DNA of 64,000 nucleotides from Cupriavidus malaysiensis. Its GTDB lineage: Bacteria; Pseudomonadota; Gammaproteobacteria; Burkholderiales; Burkholderiaceae. Positions 32,799 to 41,615 of this stretch are shown piece after piece. The notes beneath the pieces were generated by a model. It made no database searches. It was given only the letters and a program-made list of their open reading frames with translations, and was not told the origin of the DNA. Position numbers and translations under genes: made by a program. Location: NCBI RefSeq assembly GCF_001854325.1, contig NZ_CP017755.1, positions 1,984,001 through 2,048,000 on the forward strand. Direction: 5' to 3'. The number at the start of each line of letters is the position of its first letter. Position 1 is the first letter of the stretch.

Positions 32799-33614
32799 TC
32801 AGAAGGCCGGCAGGATCGCGCCGTGGAACTGCCGGGCCAGGAAGTCGCGCACCTCCTGCGACTGGTAGGCCTCCACCAGCGGCTTGACCCAGGGCTTGTC
32901 CTGGTCCTGCTCGCGCACTGCGATCAGGTTGGCATAAGGACCGCGCAGGTCCTCGGTGGCGATGGCATCGCGCGTGGGCGACAGGCCGGCCTTGACGGCA
33001 TAGTCCGTGTTGATGGACGCCGCGTCGAGGTCGGCGAGCGCGCGCGGCAGGATGGCCGAGTCCAGTTCCACCAGCTTGAGCCGCTTCGGATTGTCGACCA
33101 CGTCGAGCGGCGTCGCGTTGCGGCCGCCCGTGCCCGCGCCGGCGCGCAGCTTGATCAGCCCTTCCTTCTGCAACAGCAGCAGTGCGCGGTTGCCGTTGGA
33201 GGGGTCGTTCTGGATGCCGACGCGCGCACCGCGCGGCAGCTCGCCCAGCGATTTCACCTTGCGCGAATAGAAGCCCATCGGCGCCACATAGGTCAGGCCG
33301 ACGCTGACGATCTTGTAGTGGCGCGCCTGCGCCTGGCTGTCGAGGAAGGGACGGTGCTGGAAACCGTTGGCGTCGAGATCGCCGGCATCCAGCGCCGCAT
33401 TGGGCTGCGCGTAGTCATTGAACTCGACGATCTTCACGTCGACACCCTTGCGCTTGGCCACCTCGCGCACCACTTCCCAGATCTGGGCGTCGGGACCGCT
33501 CATGGTGCCCAGGCGCACCACCTGGTCGGCGGCGCGGGCCAGCGGCAAGGCCCCGACCGACAGCGATAGTGCCAGCGCGAGCGTGGCGGCGTGGAAAACG
33601 TGACGGCGTTGCAT
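32799..33614 (-). CDS. MetQ/NlpA family substrate-binding protein
   Basis: This 271-residue protein has the MetQ pattern: VVRLGTMSGPDAQIWEVVRE, VKIVEFNDYAQPNAALDAGD, LDANGFQHRPFLDSQ and RVGIQNDPSNGNRALLLLQK. MetQ delivers methionine to the MetNI importer. The signal peptide (ATLALALSLSVGALPLARA) ends in an Ala-x-Ala site with no lipobox cysteine, so the protein would be soluble in the periplasm rather than lipid-anchored. The metN and metI genes are not next to it. The start has AGGAGCCTTC upstream. Confidence 0.88.
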   Translation of the reverse strand: MQRRHVFHAATLALALSLSVGALPLARAADQVVRLGTMSGPDAQIWEVVREVAKRKGVDVKIVEFNDYAQPNAALDAGDLDANGFQHRPFLDSQAQARHYKIVSVGLTYVAPMGFYSRKVKSLGELPRGARVGIQNDPSNGNRALLLLQKEGLIKLRAGAGTGGRNATPLDVVDNPKRLKLVELDSAILPRALADLDAASINTDYAVKAGLSPTRDAIATEDLRGPYANLIAVREQDQDKPWVKPLVEAYQSQEVRDFLARQFHGAILPAF

Positions 33615-33975
33615 GAAGGCTCCTCTGTCCTGTGCGAAGGTGTCGCGGCCACGCCGCCCGCGCGGGCAGGCTCCGGCCGCGGCCCGCGGCACCTGCCGGC
33701 GGGCATGTGCTGCCCATCCTAGCGACACGCCGCGGCGACGGGAATGAAGGAGTTCGGCTATCGATATGCCATGCGCGCCACGCTGGCATCGCCACCATCG
33801 GCCGCACCGCCGCGCGCCTCGGGTGGCATTTCCAGAACCCATCCCTGAGCGCGGGCGCCGCGCGCGCCGCGCGAATGCGGCGCGCTTGCGATTCCGCTTG
33901 GCCGCGCGCGCGGATCTTGCCTACCATGGGCAAAGAGTTGCCGGGCACGCCGGGGGGCATGAACGGGAGGCCGTC

Positions 33976-34941
33976 ATGGATATTCCGCGCCTCATCCTCG
34001 AGTTCTACCGGTGCGCGCACGAATGCGACGCGGCTTCGTTCCAGGACACGGTGCTGCGGACACTGCAGGGTGCGCTGCATTTCGACGCCGGCAAGTGGGG
34101 CATCGGCCGGATCGCACCGGACGGCATCCATTTCCTTTGCGCGCATCTGTTCCACGACGACCCCGAAGCCCCGCTGCTGTACGAAAGCATCTCGCTGCAG
34201 GACACCGCGGCCTTGCGTGCGCTGGCAAGCCCGGGCATGCCGGCACGCTTTCATGCCGAGAGCGAGTTCGGCGCCGCCTCGCAGAAGGCGCTGCTCGACT
34301 ACAAACGACGCTTCCGCCATGCGAACGGCCTCATCACGGTGCTACCCGGCCAGGACGGCACGGTACAGAGCCTGTCGCTGTACCGCCATGCCCCCAACCA
34401 GCACTTCAGCGCGGCCGACACACGCCTGTGCCACCACCTGGTTCCCCACTTGATGGAAGCCCTCGCCATCAACCGGTCGCTGGCGCTGGCAGCGCTGCCG
34501 CCCTCCTTCGGCGAGCAGCGCTATCCCGGCGCCATCGTCGCCCTCAGCGGCTACATCCTGCACGCCGAAGCGGCCTTCCTCGACCTGCTGCGCGCGGAGT
34601 GGCCGCAGGCCGAGGCACTGCACCTGCCCGAAGCCCTGCGCGCCGCGCTGGTCGCGCAGGGCCGGCCGGCCTTCCTCGGCGAAGCCATCGCCGTGCGCCG
34701 CGTGCTCGGCGGCGAGCCGCTCTTCCTGCGGGCCAGGACACGGCTCCCGGTCGACCGCCTGACCGCGCGCGAACTCGCCATCGCGCAATGCCTGGCGGCC
34801 GGCGACAGCTACAAGACGATCGCGCGCAAGCTGTCGATCGCGCCGGCCACGGTGCGCAACCACATCGCCGGCGCGCACGAGCGTCTGGGCATCCGCTCCA
34901 ACGCGGAACTCGTACTGCACCTCAAGGCCGCCGCCTTCTGA
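33976..34941 (+). CDS. LuxR family transcriptional regulator
   Basis: This 321-residue protein ends in a LuxR/FixJ helix-turn-helix (LTARELAIAQCLAAGDSYKT, ARKLSIAPATVRNHIAGAHE, RLGIRSNAELVLHL). The N-terminal 240 residues look like a PAS/GAF-type sensor (LHFDAGKWGIGRIAPDGIHF) rather than an acyl-homoserine-lactone domain. The start at 33976 has GGGAGGCCGTC upstream. It is divergent from the MetQ-like gene. The DPYTDG-repeat gene downstream lies 263 bases away in the same direction. Targets are unknown. Confidence 0.87.
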   Translation: MDIPRLILEFYRCAHECDAASFQDTVLRTLQGALHFDAGKWGIGRIAPDGIHFLCAHLFHDDPEAPLLYESISLQDTAALRALASPGMPARFHAESEFGAASQKALLDYKRRFRHANGLITVLPGQDGTVQSLSLYRHAPNQHFSAADTRLCHHLVPHLMEALAINRSLALAALPPSFGEQRYPGAIVALSGYILHAEAAFLDLLRAEWPQAEALHLPEALRAALVAQGRPAFLGEAIAVRRVLGGEPLFLRARTRLPVDRLTARELAIAQCLAAGDSYKTIARKLSIAPATVRNHIAGAHERLGIRSNAELVLHLKAAAF

Positions 34942-35204
34942 ATGCGCCACACGAACGCGCACTGGATGCGCACTGGACGCACGCTGGCTGCGGGATTGAT
35001 GCATTTGCATCATTGGCAGGCCCGGCGCCGATTCCTATGCTCACCCTGCGCGGCCGGAAGGCCCGTGCCAGCCCCCCGGCGGAAGCGCCCCGGCGGAAGC
35101 ACCCGACTCCCGCCAGGCACGGTGCGCGCGGCGCTCCCTTGTCCATGCGCCGCCGCCCGCGCCGCTCCCCCTGGGGCATGCCCCGTCACCCGCAGGAGAA
35201 ACCC

Positions 35205-35474
35205 ATGACACCTCATCATCGAATGGCCTGGATGGCGGCCCTCGCGGCCGCACTGGGCACCGGCGTCTGCGCCGCGCAGGCAGCCCCGGGCGCGATCGGG
35301 GCGGCCCGTCCGTCGATCGACGCCCATTACGCCGCCGCAGCGCGGAGCGCCACCGGCACGCACGACCCCTACACCGACGGCATGCGCACCATCAGCGACC
35401 TGCGCGATCCGTTCACTGACGGCAGCCGTTCGTCTTCCGCCCCGCGCGACCCCTACAGCGAAGGCGGCAACTGA
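35205..35474 (+). CDS. Small secreted protein with DPYTDG repeats
   Basis: This 89-residue protein has a clear signal peptide (MAWMAALAAALGTGVCAAQA, cleavage after about residue 27). The mature part holds three copies of an acidic motif, DPYTDG, DPFTDG and DPYSEG, each preceded by a short linker (THDPYTDG, LRDPFTDG, PRDPYSEG). The motif spacing is about 14 residues. No other domain is present. The start follows CGCAGGAGAAACCC, a good ribosome site, so the gene is very likely real. Function is unknown; the Asp/Tyr pattern could bind metal or carry a repeat surface. Confidence 0.75.
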   Translation: MTPHHRMAWMAALAAALGTGVCAAQAAPGAIGAARPSIDAHYAAAARSATGTHDPYTDGMRTISDLRDPFTDGSRSSSAPRDPYSEGGN

Positions 35475-35845
35475 GCGCCGCGCACTCGCGCCGCACCGTT
35501 CCCTCTTTTCCGCGCCGGGCCGGCCGCCCTCCCTGAGGGGGGCCGGCCCGCCTGCATACGCCGGTCTCCGGTCCCCTCCTAGCGTCCCGCATGACGCCGG
35601 CCCGCCCCCTCCGGTGAGCGGCCCGGCCCTGCCCGCGCACGCGGCGGCAAACCCCGTGCGCGGCCCGCTCAGCCGGTGCTCGGCCAAGAATCCGAATGAC
35701 CGCATCAGGATTCTTTCCCCATCTGTCACTGCGATGACAAGCCCCCTCCTTACGCTGCGTACGCATTGCGGGGAGCGCAATCCGACACGCATCCAGCGCC
35801 GTGGCACACAGGCGCCGCGGCACAACAGAAGAAGGGGAATCTCAG
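35475..35845. other. Intergenic region with a terminator-like hairpin
   Basis: No gene is supported. A strong hairpin at 35517-35549 is described separately. The rest precedes the lipoprotein phosphodiesterase gene, whose ribosome site is GAAGGGGAATC. Confidence 0.5.
35517..35549 (+). terminator. Strong GC hairpin after the DPYTDG gene
   Basis: GGGCCGGCC (35517-35525) pairs with GGCCGGCCC (35541-35549). Inside it CCCTC (35527-35531) pairs with GAGGG (35535-35539), so nearly the whole 33 bases fold. No T-run follows, so termination may be inefficient or bidirectional. Confidence 0.5.
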
Positions 35846-37858
35846 ATGGCATGGACTCGACACGCACGCCTGGCGTGCGGACTGGCATTGGCCGGCACGC
35901 TGGCCGCCTGCGGCGGCAGCGATGACGGCGCTGCGGCATCGGGCGGGCAGAACCCGCCCTCGCCCAGCACCCAGACACCGGCGACGGCCAGCAAGAAGGT
36001 GCTGCTGGTCGGCGTGGACGGCGCCACCTATTCCGCGCTGCAGTCGGCGCTGCTGGCGCACGCGCTGCCGAATCTCGGCCAGCTCACGCTGATGCCCAGC
36101 GCCACCGGCGGCACCCTCGGCACGGTGACCGAGCAGGCACCGCTGGACGCGCCGAGCTGGGCCACGGTGCTGAGCGGCACCTGGCGCAACCGCCATGGCA
36201 TCGCCGACGACAGCGCCAGCCAGCTGCAGGCGCCGACGCTGTTCGCCCGGCTGCGCAGCGCCGCCGGCAGCGCGCGCCAGGCCGGCGCCGCCACCAGCTC
36301 GATGGTGATGCCCGGCCTGCTCAAGTCCGACCAGGCCAGCGGCGCGCTGAACACCCTGGTCGACTGCGCCGGCGCCGACGACTGCGTCACCCAGAACAGC
36401 CTGCGCCTGGTGCGCGCGGGCTACGACACGGTGTTCGCGCACTACACCGCGCCCGCCGCCGCCGCGGCCGCGGCAGGCCTCGAAAGCAGCGCCTACACGA
36501 GCGCCCTGGTCAGTGTCGACGCCGCGCTCGGCAAGCTGCTGGCTGCCGTCGCCGAGCGCCGCAAGGCCAACCCCGGCGAGGACTGGCTGGTACTGGTCAC
36601 GGCCAGCCACGGCCTGGACGCCACCGGCGCCACCACCTCGGTGCCGATGCTGGAGAACCGCACCGCCTTCATCGCGCTCAACAAGGCGCTCAACGCAGAC
36701 CTGACCAGCCCCGGCGGTCCGGCCCCGACCAACAATGCCCAGCTGGCGGCGCTGCCCAGCGGCGCCGACATCGCCCCGACCCTGCTGGACCATGTCGGCG
36801 TGCGCGCCGACGCGGCCAGCAATGCCACCGACGGCGCCTCGCTGATCGCCAGCGCCACCGGCGTGCGCGGCATCGCCACCACCGTCGGCCGCTACGGCGA
36901 CGCGCTGCTGCTGAACTGGCAGAACCCGTCCGCCGCCAGCGGCAGCATGACCCTGCTGCGCGACGGCAAGACGGTGGCGACGCTGCCGGCCGGCACCACC
37001 CAGTACAACGACAGCGGCTTCGACCTGGCCAGCGGCCTGTACCGCTTCAACTACACGCTGGTGCGCAACGGCGTGCCGACGTCCTACCTGGCCCAGATGA
37101 ACTACATCCGGCCGACCCCGCTGGCGACCACGCTGACCAATAACCTGGCGCTCTACTACAGCTTCGACAAGCTGCCTCCGGTCGACGTCAAGGGCGCCTC
37201 CACGCTCGGCCCGTGGATCGCCGGCACCGACGGCGGCTCGGCCAGCACCGACAACTTCGGCAGCGGCGCGCTCAAGGTGGACTCGCGCATCGATGCCTAC
37301 AAACTGGCCTTCAGCGGCACCGACCTGGCGCTGAGCCCGCAGTTCACCATGGGCTTCTGGTTCAAGACGGACTGCACCCAGGGCAACGGCACCGGCGAGC
37401 CCATCCTGTCGAACAAGGACTACTACACCGGCAGCAACCCTGGCATTGCCATCGCCCTGTGGGGCAGCTGCGAGCTCCGCTTCAACATCGGCAGCGGCGG
37501 CAAGCGCGACGACATCACCGGCATGAAGGTCAGCGCCAACCAGTGGGCCTATGTCGCCCTGTCGATCAACGCCACCGCCAAGACCTTCAGCGCCTACATC
37601 ATCGACCCCGTGCTGGGCCTGCAGAAGACCGAGAACAAGGCCATCGCCAACACTGACGTCAGCAAGCTCGGCGGCCTCGGCACCAAGACCTGGGGTGTCA
37701 ACGACGACGCCACGCATAACTACGTCGCCAACAATCCGGGCTCGCTCAAGGGCGTGATGGAGTTCAACGACCTGGCGATCTGGACACGCACCCTGACGCT
37801 GGACGAGCTCAAGTCGATCCCGGGCTCGCGCCAGCCGATCTCTTCGCTGCAGCCGTGA
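35846..37858 (+). CDS. Lipoprotein with phosphodiesterase domain and LamG-like domain
   Basis: This 670-residue protein has a lipobox signal (GLALAGTLAACGG, Cys22). Residues 45-340 form an alkaline-phosphatase-superfamily (type I phosphodiesterase) domain: VLLVGVDGATYSALQSALLA with the metal-binding Asp, the candidate nucleophile in DAPSWATVLSGTWRNRHGI, and the later motif VLVTASHGLDATG with Asp/His ligands. After a beta-rich linker, residues 440-660 form a LamG/concanavalin-like domain (LYYSFDKLPPVD, FTMGFWFKTDC, WAYVALSINATAKTFSAYII). It would sit on the outer membrane. It leads a trio with a small lipoprotein and a Tat phospholipase C. The substrate is unknown. Confidence 0.82.
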   Translation: MAWTRHARLACGLALAGTLAACGGSDDGAAASGGQNPPSPSTQTPATASKKVLLVGVDGATYSALQSALLAHALPNLGQLTLMPSATGGTLGTVTEQAPLDAPSWATVLSGTWRNRHGIADDSASQLQAPTLFARLRSAAGSARQAGAATSSMVMPGLLKSDQASGALNTLVDCAGADDCVTQNSLRLVRAGYDTVFAHYTAPAAAAAAAGLESSAYTSALVSVDAALGKLLAAVAERRKANPGEDWLVLVTASHGLDATGATTSVPMLENRTAFIALNKALNADLTSPGGPAPTNNAQLAALPSGADIAPTLLDHVGVRADAASNATDGASLIASATGVRGIATTVGRYGDALLLNWQNPSAASGSMTLLRDGKTVATLPAGTTQYNDSGFDLASGLYRFNYTLVRNGVPTSYLAQMNYIRPTPLATTLTNNLALYYSFDKLPPVDVKGASTLGPWIAGTDGGSASTDNFGSGALKVDSRIDAYKLAFSGTDLALSPQFTMGFWFKTDCTQGNGTGEPILSNKDYYTGSNPGIAIALWGSCELRFNIGSGGKRDDITGMKVSANQWAYVALSINATAKTFSAYIIDPVLGLQKTENKAIANTDVSKLGGLGTKTWGVNDDATHNYVANNPGSLKGVMEFNDLAIWTRTLTLDELKSIPGSRQPISSLQP

Positions 37859-37889
37859 CAGCCCAACCTCATCATCGGACCTCACTGAC

Positions 37890-38090
37890 ATGACGCCACT
37901 CCTCCACACTCTTGCGCGCATGCGCTGGCTCGGCGCCGCGCTGCTGTGCGCCGCGCTGGCCGCCTGCGGCGGCGACGGCGGCAATGCCGGCACCACCGGC
38001 GGCACCGGCTCGCCGGCGACGCCCGCGGCCGACGCCGATGCGCCCAACCAGACGCCCGACAAGACGCCGCAGAAGCGCTGCGCGCCTTGA
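37890..38090 (+). CDS. Small lipoprotein (66 residues)
   Basis: The signal peptide (WLGAALLCAALAACGGD) ends in a lipobox with Cys26; the mature part is only about 40 residues, Gly/Thr/Pro/Ala-rich and charged at the end. It sits 31 bases after the phosphodiesterase lipoprotein and 50 before the phospholipase C gene, all on one strand, so the three are probably one transcript. It may be an accessory or chaperone-like factor for the two enzymes, but this is inferred only from position. Confidence 0.68.
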   Translation: MTPLLHTLARMRWLGAALLCAALAACGGDGGNAGTTGGTGSPATPAADADAPNQTPDKTPQKRCAP

Positions 38091-38140
38091 GCGCCGCGCC
38101 TGCCGGAAACCGCCCACCATTCCACGCTGCACGCACTGAC

Positions 38141-40276
38141 ATGACTTCGTCCAGCCGACGCAACTTCCTTCGCATGGCCGGCAGCGGCACCGCCGCCGCC
38201 GCGGCCCTGGCCGCCTTCCCGCCTTCCATCCGCCGCGCCCTGGCCATCCCGGCCAACAACGCCACGGGCACCATCCGCGACGTCGAGTACGTGGTGATCC
38301 TGATGCAGGAGAACCGCTCCTTCGACCACTATTTCGGCACGCTGATGGGCGTGCGCGGCTTCGGCGACCGCTTCCCGATCCCGCTCGCCGGCGGCCTCAA
38401 CGTCTGGCAGCAGACCTACACCTCGGGCTCGCGCACGGTGCTGCCGTACCACCTCGACAGCCAGGCCGGCAACGCCCAGCGCGTCAGCGGCACGCCGCAC
38501 AGCTACCCCGACGCGCAGAACGCCTGGGACCTCGGCCGCATGAACAAGTGGCCGACCTACAAGCAGACGCAGTCGATGGGCTACTACACCTCGGCCGAAC
38601 TCGATTTCCAGTTCGCCCTGGCCAATGCCTTCACCCTCTGCGATGCCTACCACTGCTCGTTCCACGGCGGCACCAATACCAACCGCCTGTTCCACTGGAC
38701 CGGCACCAACGATCCCACCGGCGCCTTCGGCGGGCCGGTGATCGACAACAGCGGCGACTCGCTCGATGCCACCGGCATCAACTACCGCTGGACCACCTAC
38801 CCGGAGCGCCTGCAGGCCGCCGGCGTGAACTGGAAGGTCTACCAGAACATGCCGGACAACTACACCGACAACCCGCTCGCCGGCTTCGACCAGTACCGCA
38901 AGGCCAACGCCGCGCGCGGCAACGCGGCCAACGGCAGCCCCTATCCGGCCTACACCGTCAATGACGAGACCATCAGCCCGCTCATCAAAGGCATCGGCAA
39001 CACCATGCCGGACGCGGGCTTCCTGCAGGCCTTCAAGGACGACATCGCCGCCGGCAAGCTGCCCCAGGTCTCGTGGATCGTGGCACCCGCCACCTACTCC
39101 GAGCACCCCGGGCCGTCCAGCCCGGTGCAGGGTGCGTGGTACACCCAGGAAGTGCTCAATGCCCTCACCGCCAATCCCGATATCTGGAGCCGCACCGTCC
39201 TGCTGATCAACTTCGACGAGAACGACGGCTTCTTCGACCATGTGCCGCCGCCGTGCGCGCCGGCCTACGACGGGGGCGTGCTGGCGGGCGGCGCGACCAT
39301 GTCGGCCGACGGCGAATATCACACCGACCAGCACCCCTACGGTCCGGGCCCGCGCGTGCCGATGTACGTGGTCTCGCCCTGGAGCCGCGGCGGCTGGGTC
39401 AACTCGCAGGTGTTCGACCACACCTCGGTGCTGCGCTTCCTGGAAGCCCGCTTCGGCGTTGCGGAGACCAATATCAGCGCCTTCCGCCGCGCCGTCTGCG
39501 GCGACCTGACCTCCGCCTTCAACTTCGTCACCCCCAACCGCGAGGTGCTGCCCACGCTGCCCAACCGCGACAAGACCAGCGCCGACGCCATCCGTACCGC
39601 GCAAGGCCTGCTGGCCCAGGTACCGCTGCCCACCGTGGCGGCGCAGAAACTGCCGGCCCAGGCCACCGGCTCGCGCCCTTCGCGGGCCCTGCCCTACGAG
39701 CTGCACGTCAGCGCCCGCGAAGACTACGCCGGCCGCCGCGTCTGGCTGGCCCTGCGCAACACCGGCAAGGCCGCCGCGGTGTTCCACGTCTATGACCGCC
39801 TGCACCTGGACCGCGTGCCGCGCCGCTACGCGATCGAGCCGGGCAAGGAACTCAGCGGCAGCTGGGACACCTTCGCCAGCGACGGCGGCAAGTACGACCT
39901 GTGGGTGCTTGGCCCGAACGGCTTCCATCGCGCCTTCCAGGGCGACGTCAGCGCGCTCGGCGTGCCCGGCGCCAGCGCGCCGGAGATCCGCGTCTGCTAC
40001 GACGTGGCCAATGCCCACGTCTACCTCGACCTGATCAACACCGGCACGGCTGCCTGCACCTTCACCGTGACCGCCAACGCCTATCGCGGCGACGGCCCCT
40101 GGACCTACGAGATCCCGGCCGGCAAGCAGATCGAGCAGCACTGGCCGGTGGGCCGCCAGGGCAACTGGTACGATTTCACCGTGACCACCGCCCAGGGCGG
40201 CTTCCTGCGCCGCTTCGCCGGACGCCTGGAGACCGGCGCCGACAGCGTCTCCGATCCCGCCATGGGCCAGGGCTGA
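38141..40276 (+). CDS. Tat-exported phospholipase C (phosphoesterase family)
   Basis: This 711-residue protein starts with a twin-arginine signal (SSRRNFLRMAGSG). The catalytic domain has VVILMQENRSFDHYFGTLMG, PIPLAGGLNVWQQ, HCSFHGGTNTNRLFHWTGTN and VLLINFDENDGFFDHVPPP, the pattern of PlcH/PlcN-type phosphocholine-preferring enzymes. The last 200 residues hold two C-terminal beta domains typical of these enzymes (PYELHVSAREDYAGRRVWLA, VYLDLINTGTAACTFTVTAN). It would hydrolyse phospholipid headgroups outside the cytoplasm. It follows the two lipoprotein genes in an apparent operon, and a LysR gene follows. Confidence 0.92.
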   Translation: MTSSSRRNFLRMAGSGTAAAAALAAFPPSIRRALAIPANNATGTIRDVEYVVILMQENRSFDHYFGTLMGVRGFGDRFPIPLAGGLNVWQQTYTSGSRTVLPYHLDSQAGNAQRVSGTPHSYPDAQNAWDLGRMNKWPTYKQTQSMGYYTSAELDFQFALANAFTLCDAYHCSFHGGTNTNRLFHWTGTNDPTGAFGGPVIDNSGDSLDATGINYRWTTYPERLQAAGVNWKVYQNMPDNYTDNPLAGFDQYRKANAARGNAANGSPYPAYTVNDETISPLIKGIGNTMPDAGFLQAFKDDIAAGKLPQVSWIVAPATYSEHPGPSSPVQGAWYTQEVLNALTANPDIWSRTVLLINFDENDGFFDHVPPPCAPAYDGGVLAGGATMSADGEYHTDQHPYGPGPRVPMYVVSPWSRGGWVNSQVFDHTSVLRFLEARFGVAETNISAFRRAVCGDLTSAFNFVTPNREVLPTLPNRDKTSADAIRTAQGLLAQVPLPTVAAQKLPAQATGSRPSRALPYELHVSAREDYAGRRVWLALRNTGKAAAVFHVYDRLHLDRVPRRYAIEPGKELSGSWDTFASDGGKYDLWVLGPNGFHRAFQGDVSALGVPGASAPEIRVCYDVANAHVYLDLINTGTAACTFTVTANAYRGDGPWTYEIPAGKQIEQHWPVGRQGNWYDFTVTTAQGGFLRRFAGRLETGADSVSDPAMGQG

Positions 40277-40448
40277 TGCGCCGCGCGGGCCGGCCCGCCG
40301 GCCCGCCACCCACCTGCGCCCCGGTTCAGTGAACCAGCCTTCGCCAAGGCGGCCTTCCGGCCAGGGAGGCCGCCTGTCTGCACGCCATCCACGCGACTGT
40401 CACAAACCGCCCGTAGACTGGCGCCCCGCATACTCTCCCACCCCTATC

Positions 40449-41369
40449 ATGCTCGGCGACCTGTTGATGACCTTCTTCGAGGTGGCCCGCCAGGGCAGCA
40501 TCACGACCGCCGCCAAGCAGCTACGCGTCAGCCAGCCCACCGTCACCGGCCGCATCCGCCAGCTCGAAGACCTCTACGGCGTGGAACTGTTCTACCGCCG
40601 CGCCAGCCGCGTCGACCTCAGCGACGTCGGCGTGGCCCTGATGCCCATCGTCGAGCAACTGGTGCAGCAGGAAGGCAGCGCCGACTTCCTGCTGCGCAAC
40701 GCCGGCGACCTGCGCTTCGGCAACCTGCGCATCGGTGCCACCGGCCCGTACTACATCCTGCGCAGCGTGGCCGCCTTCCGCCAGCGCTACCCCGCCATCG
40801 ACGTCAGCATCGACATCGGCAACTCGCAGCAGATGCTGGACGCGCTGTTCGAGTACCGCATCGACGTCGCCATCTCCTCCCACACCGTCGACGACCCCCG
40901 CCTGGCGCGCGTGATGCTGGCCTCCGACCCGCTCGTGCTGGTGGCGCCGCCCACCCATGCGCTGGCGTGCCAGACCAGCGTCAGCCTGGCCCAGCTCACC
41001 ACCTGCCACCTGTTGATGCGCGAACACGGCTCGATGACCCGCAAGGCGACCGAGACCGCGCTGGCCGACGCCGGCTTCGAGCTGCCGCAGCACACCGTGA
41101 TCGGCAGCCGCGAGGCGATCTACGAAGCGATCCGCCAGGGCCTGGGCGCGAGCGTGGTGCCCCTGGGCGAAGTGCCGGACGACCCGGCGCTGCGGGTGGT
41201 GCCGTTCTCGTGCCAGCCACCGGTGTTGCATGAGTACCTGTATTGCCTGGAGAACCGCAAGGGGACACGGCTGCTGGGGGCCTTCCTCGATTGCCTGGTG
41301 TTGCCGCAGGAGCGCGGCGGGGAACGGGTCGGGACCCGCAGGCCGGCGCCGGCACCGGCGCGGACCTGA
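40449..41369 (+). CDS. LysR family transcriptional regulator
   Basis: This 306-residue protein has the LysR helix-turn-helix (MTFFEVARQGSITTAAKQLR, VSQPTVTGRIRQLEDLYGVE) and an effector domain (YYILRSVAAFRQRYPAIDVS, ASVVPLGEVPDD). ATG at 40449 fits the family start; upstream codons are unlike it. Gene order, between phospholipase C and a PEP-mutase-type gene on the same strand, suggests it controls one of them. LysR regulators of this subtype are also found beside phosphonate genes, so the phn operon is a more distant possibility. The effector is unknown. Confidence 0.87.
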   Translation: MLGDLLMTFFEVARQGSITTAAKQLRVSQPTVTGRIRQLEDLYGVELFYRRASRVDLSDVGVALMPIVEQLVQQEGSADFLLRNAGDLRFGNLRIGATGPYYILRSVAAFRQRYPAIDVSIDIGNSQQMLDALFEYRIDVAISSHTVDDPRLARVMLASDPLVLVAPPTHALACQTSVSLAQLTTCHLLMREHGSMTRKATETALADAGFELPQHTVIGSREAIYEAIRQGLGASVVPLGEVPDDPALRVVPFSCQPPVLHEYLYCLENRKGTRLLGAFLDCLVLPQERGGERVGTRRPAPAPART

Positions 41370-41615
41370 GGCATAACGGGCCGCATCGTTCGATACCGGC
41401 CCGGGTGCTCGCCCTGGGTGCTTGCCCCGGGCGGGCGGCCGGAGCACGCCCCGGTGCAGCGGGTGCGGCCCGCTGCGGTCCGCGCATGCCGGAGCCCCCG
41501 CCGGCATGCCCGGCCGGCATCCCCGGCATGCGCACATTTCCCTTGATTCCGGGGGCGATGCACAGTGAAATCTACGTCCCATCACACAGTCGGGCCATGC
41601 GCCCGCGACCTCATC

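Noticed and set aside
35750..40309. A 1519-residue open frame antisense to the phosphodiesterase and phospholipase C genes
   Set aside because: It is a shadow of high-GC third-position bias. It has no domains, is Gly/Ala/Arg/Val-rich and overlaps two well-supported genes.
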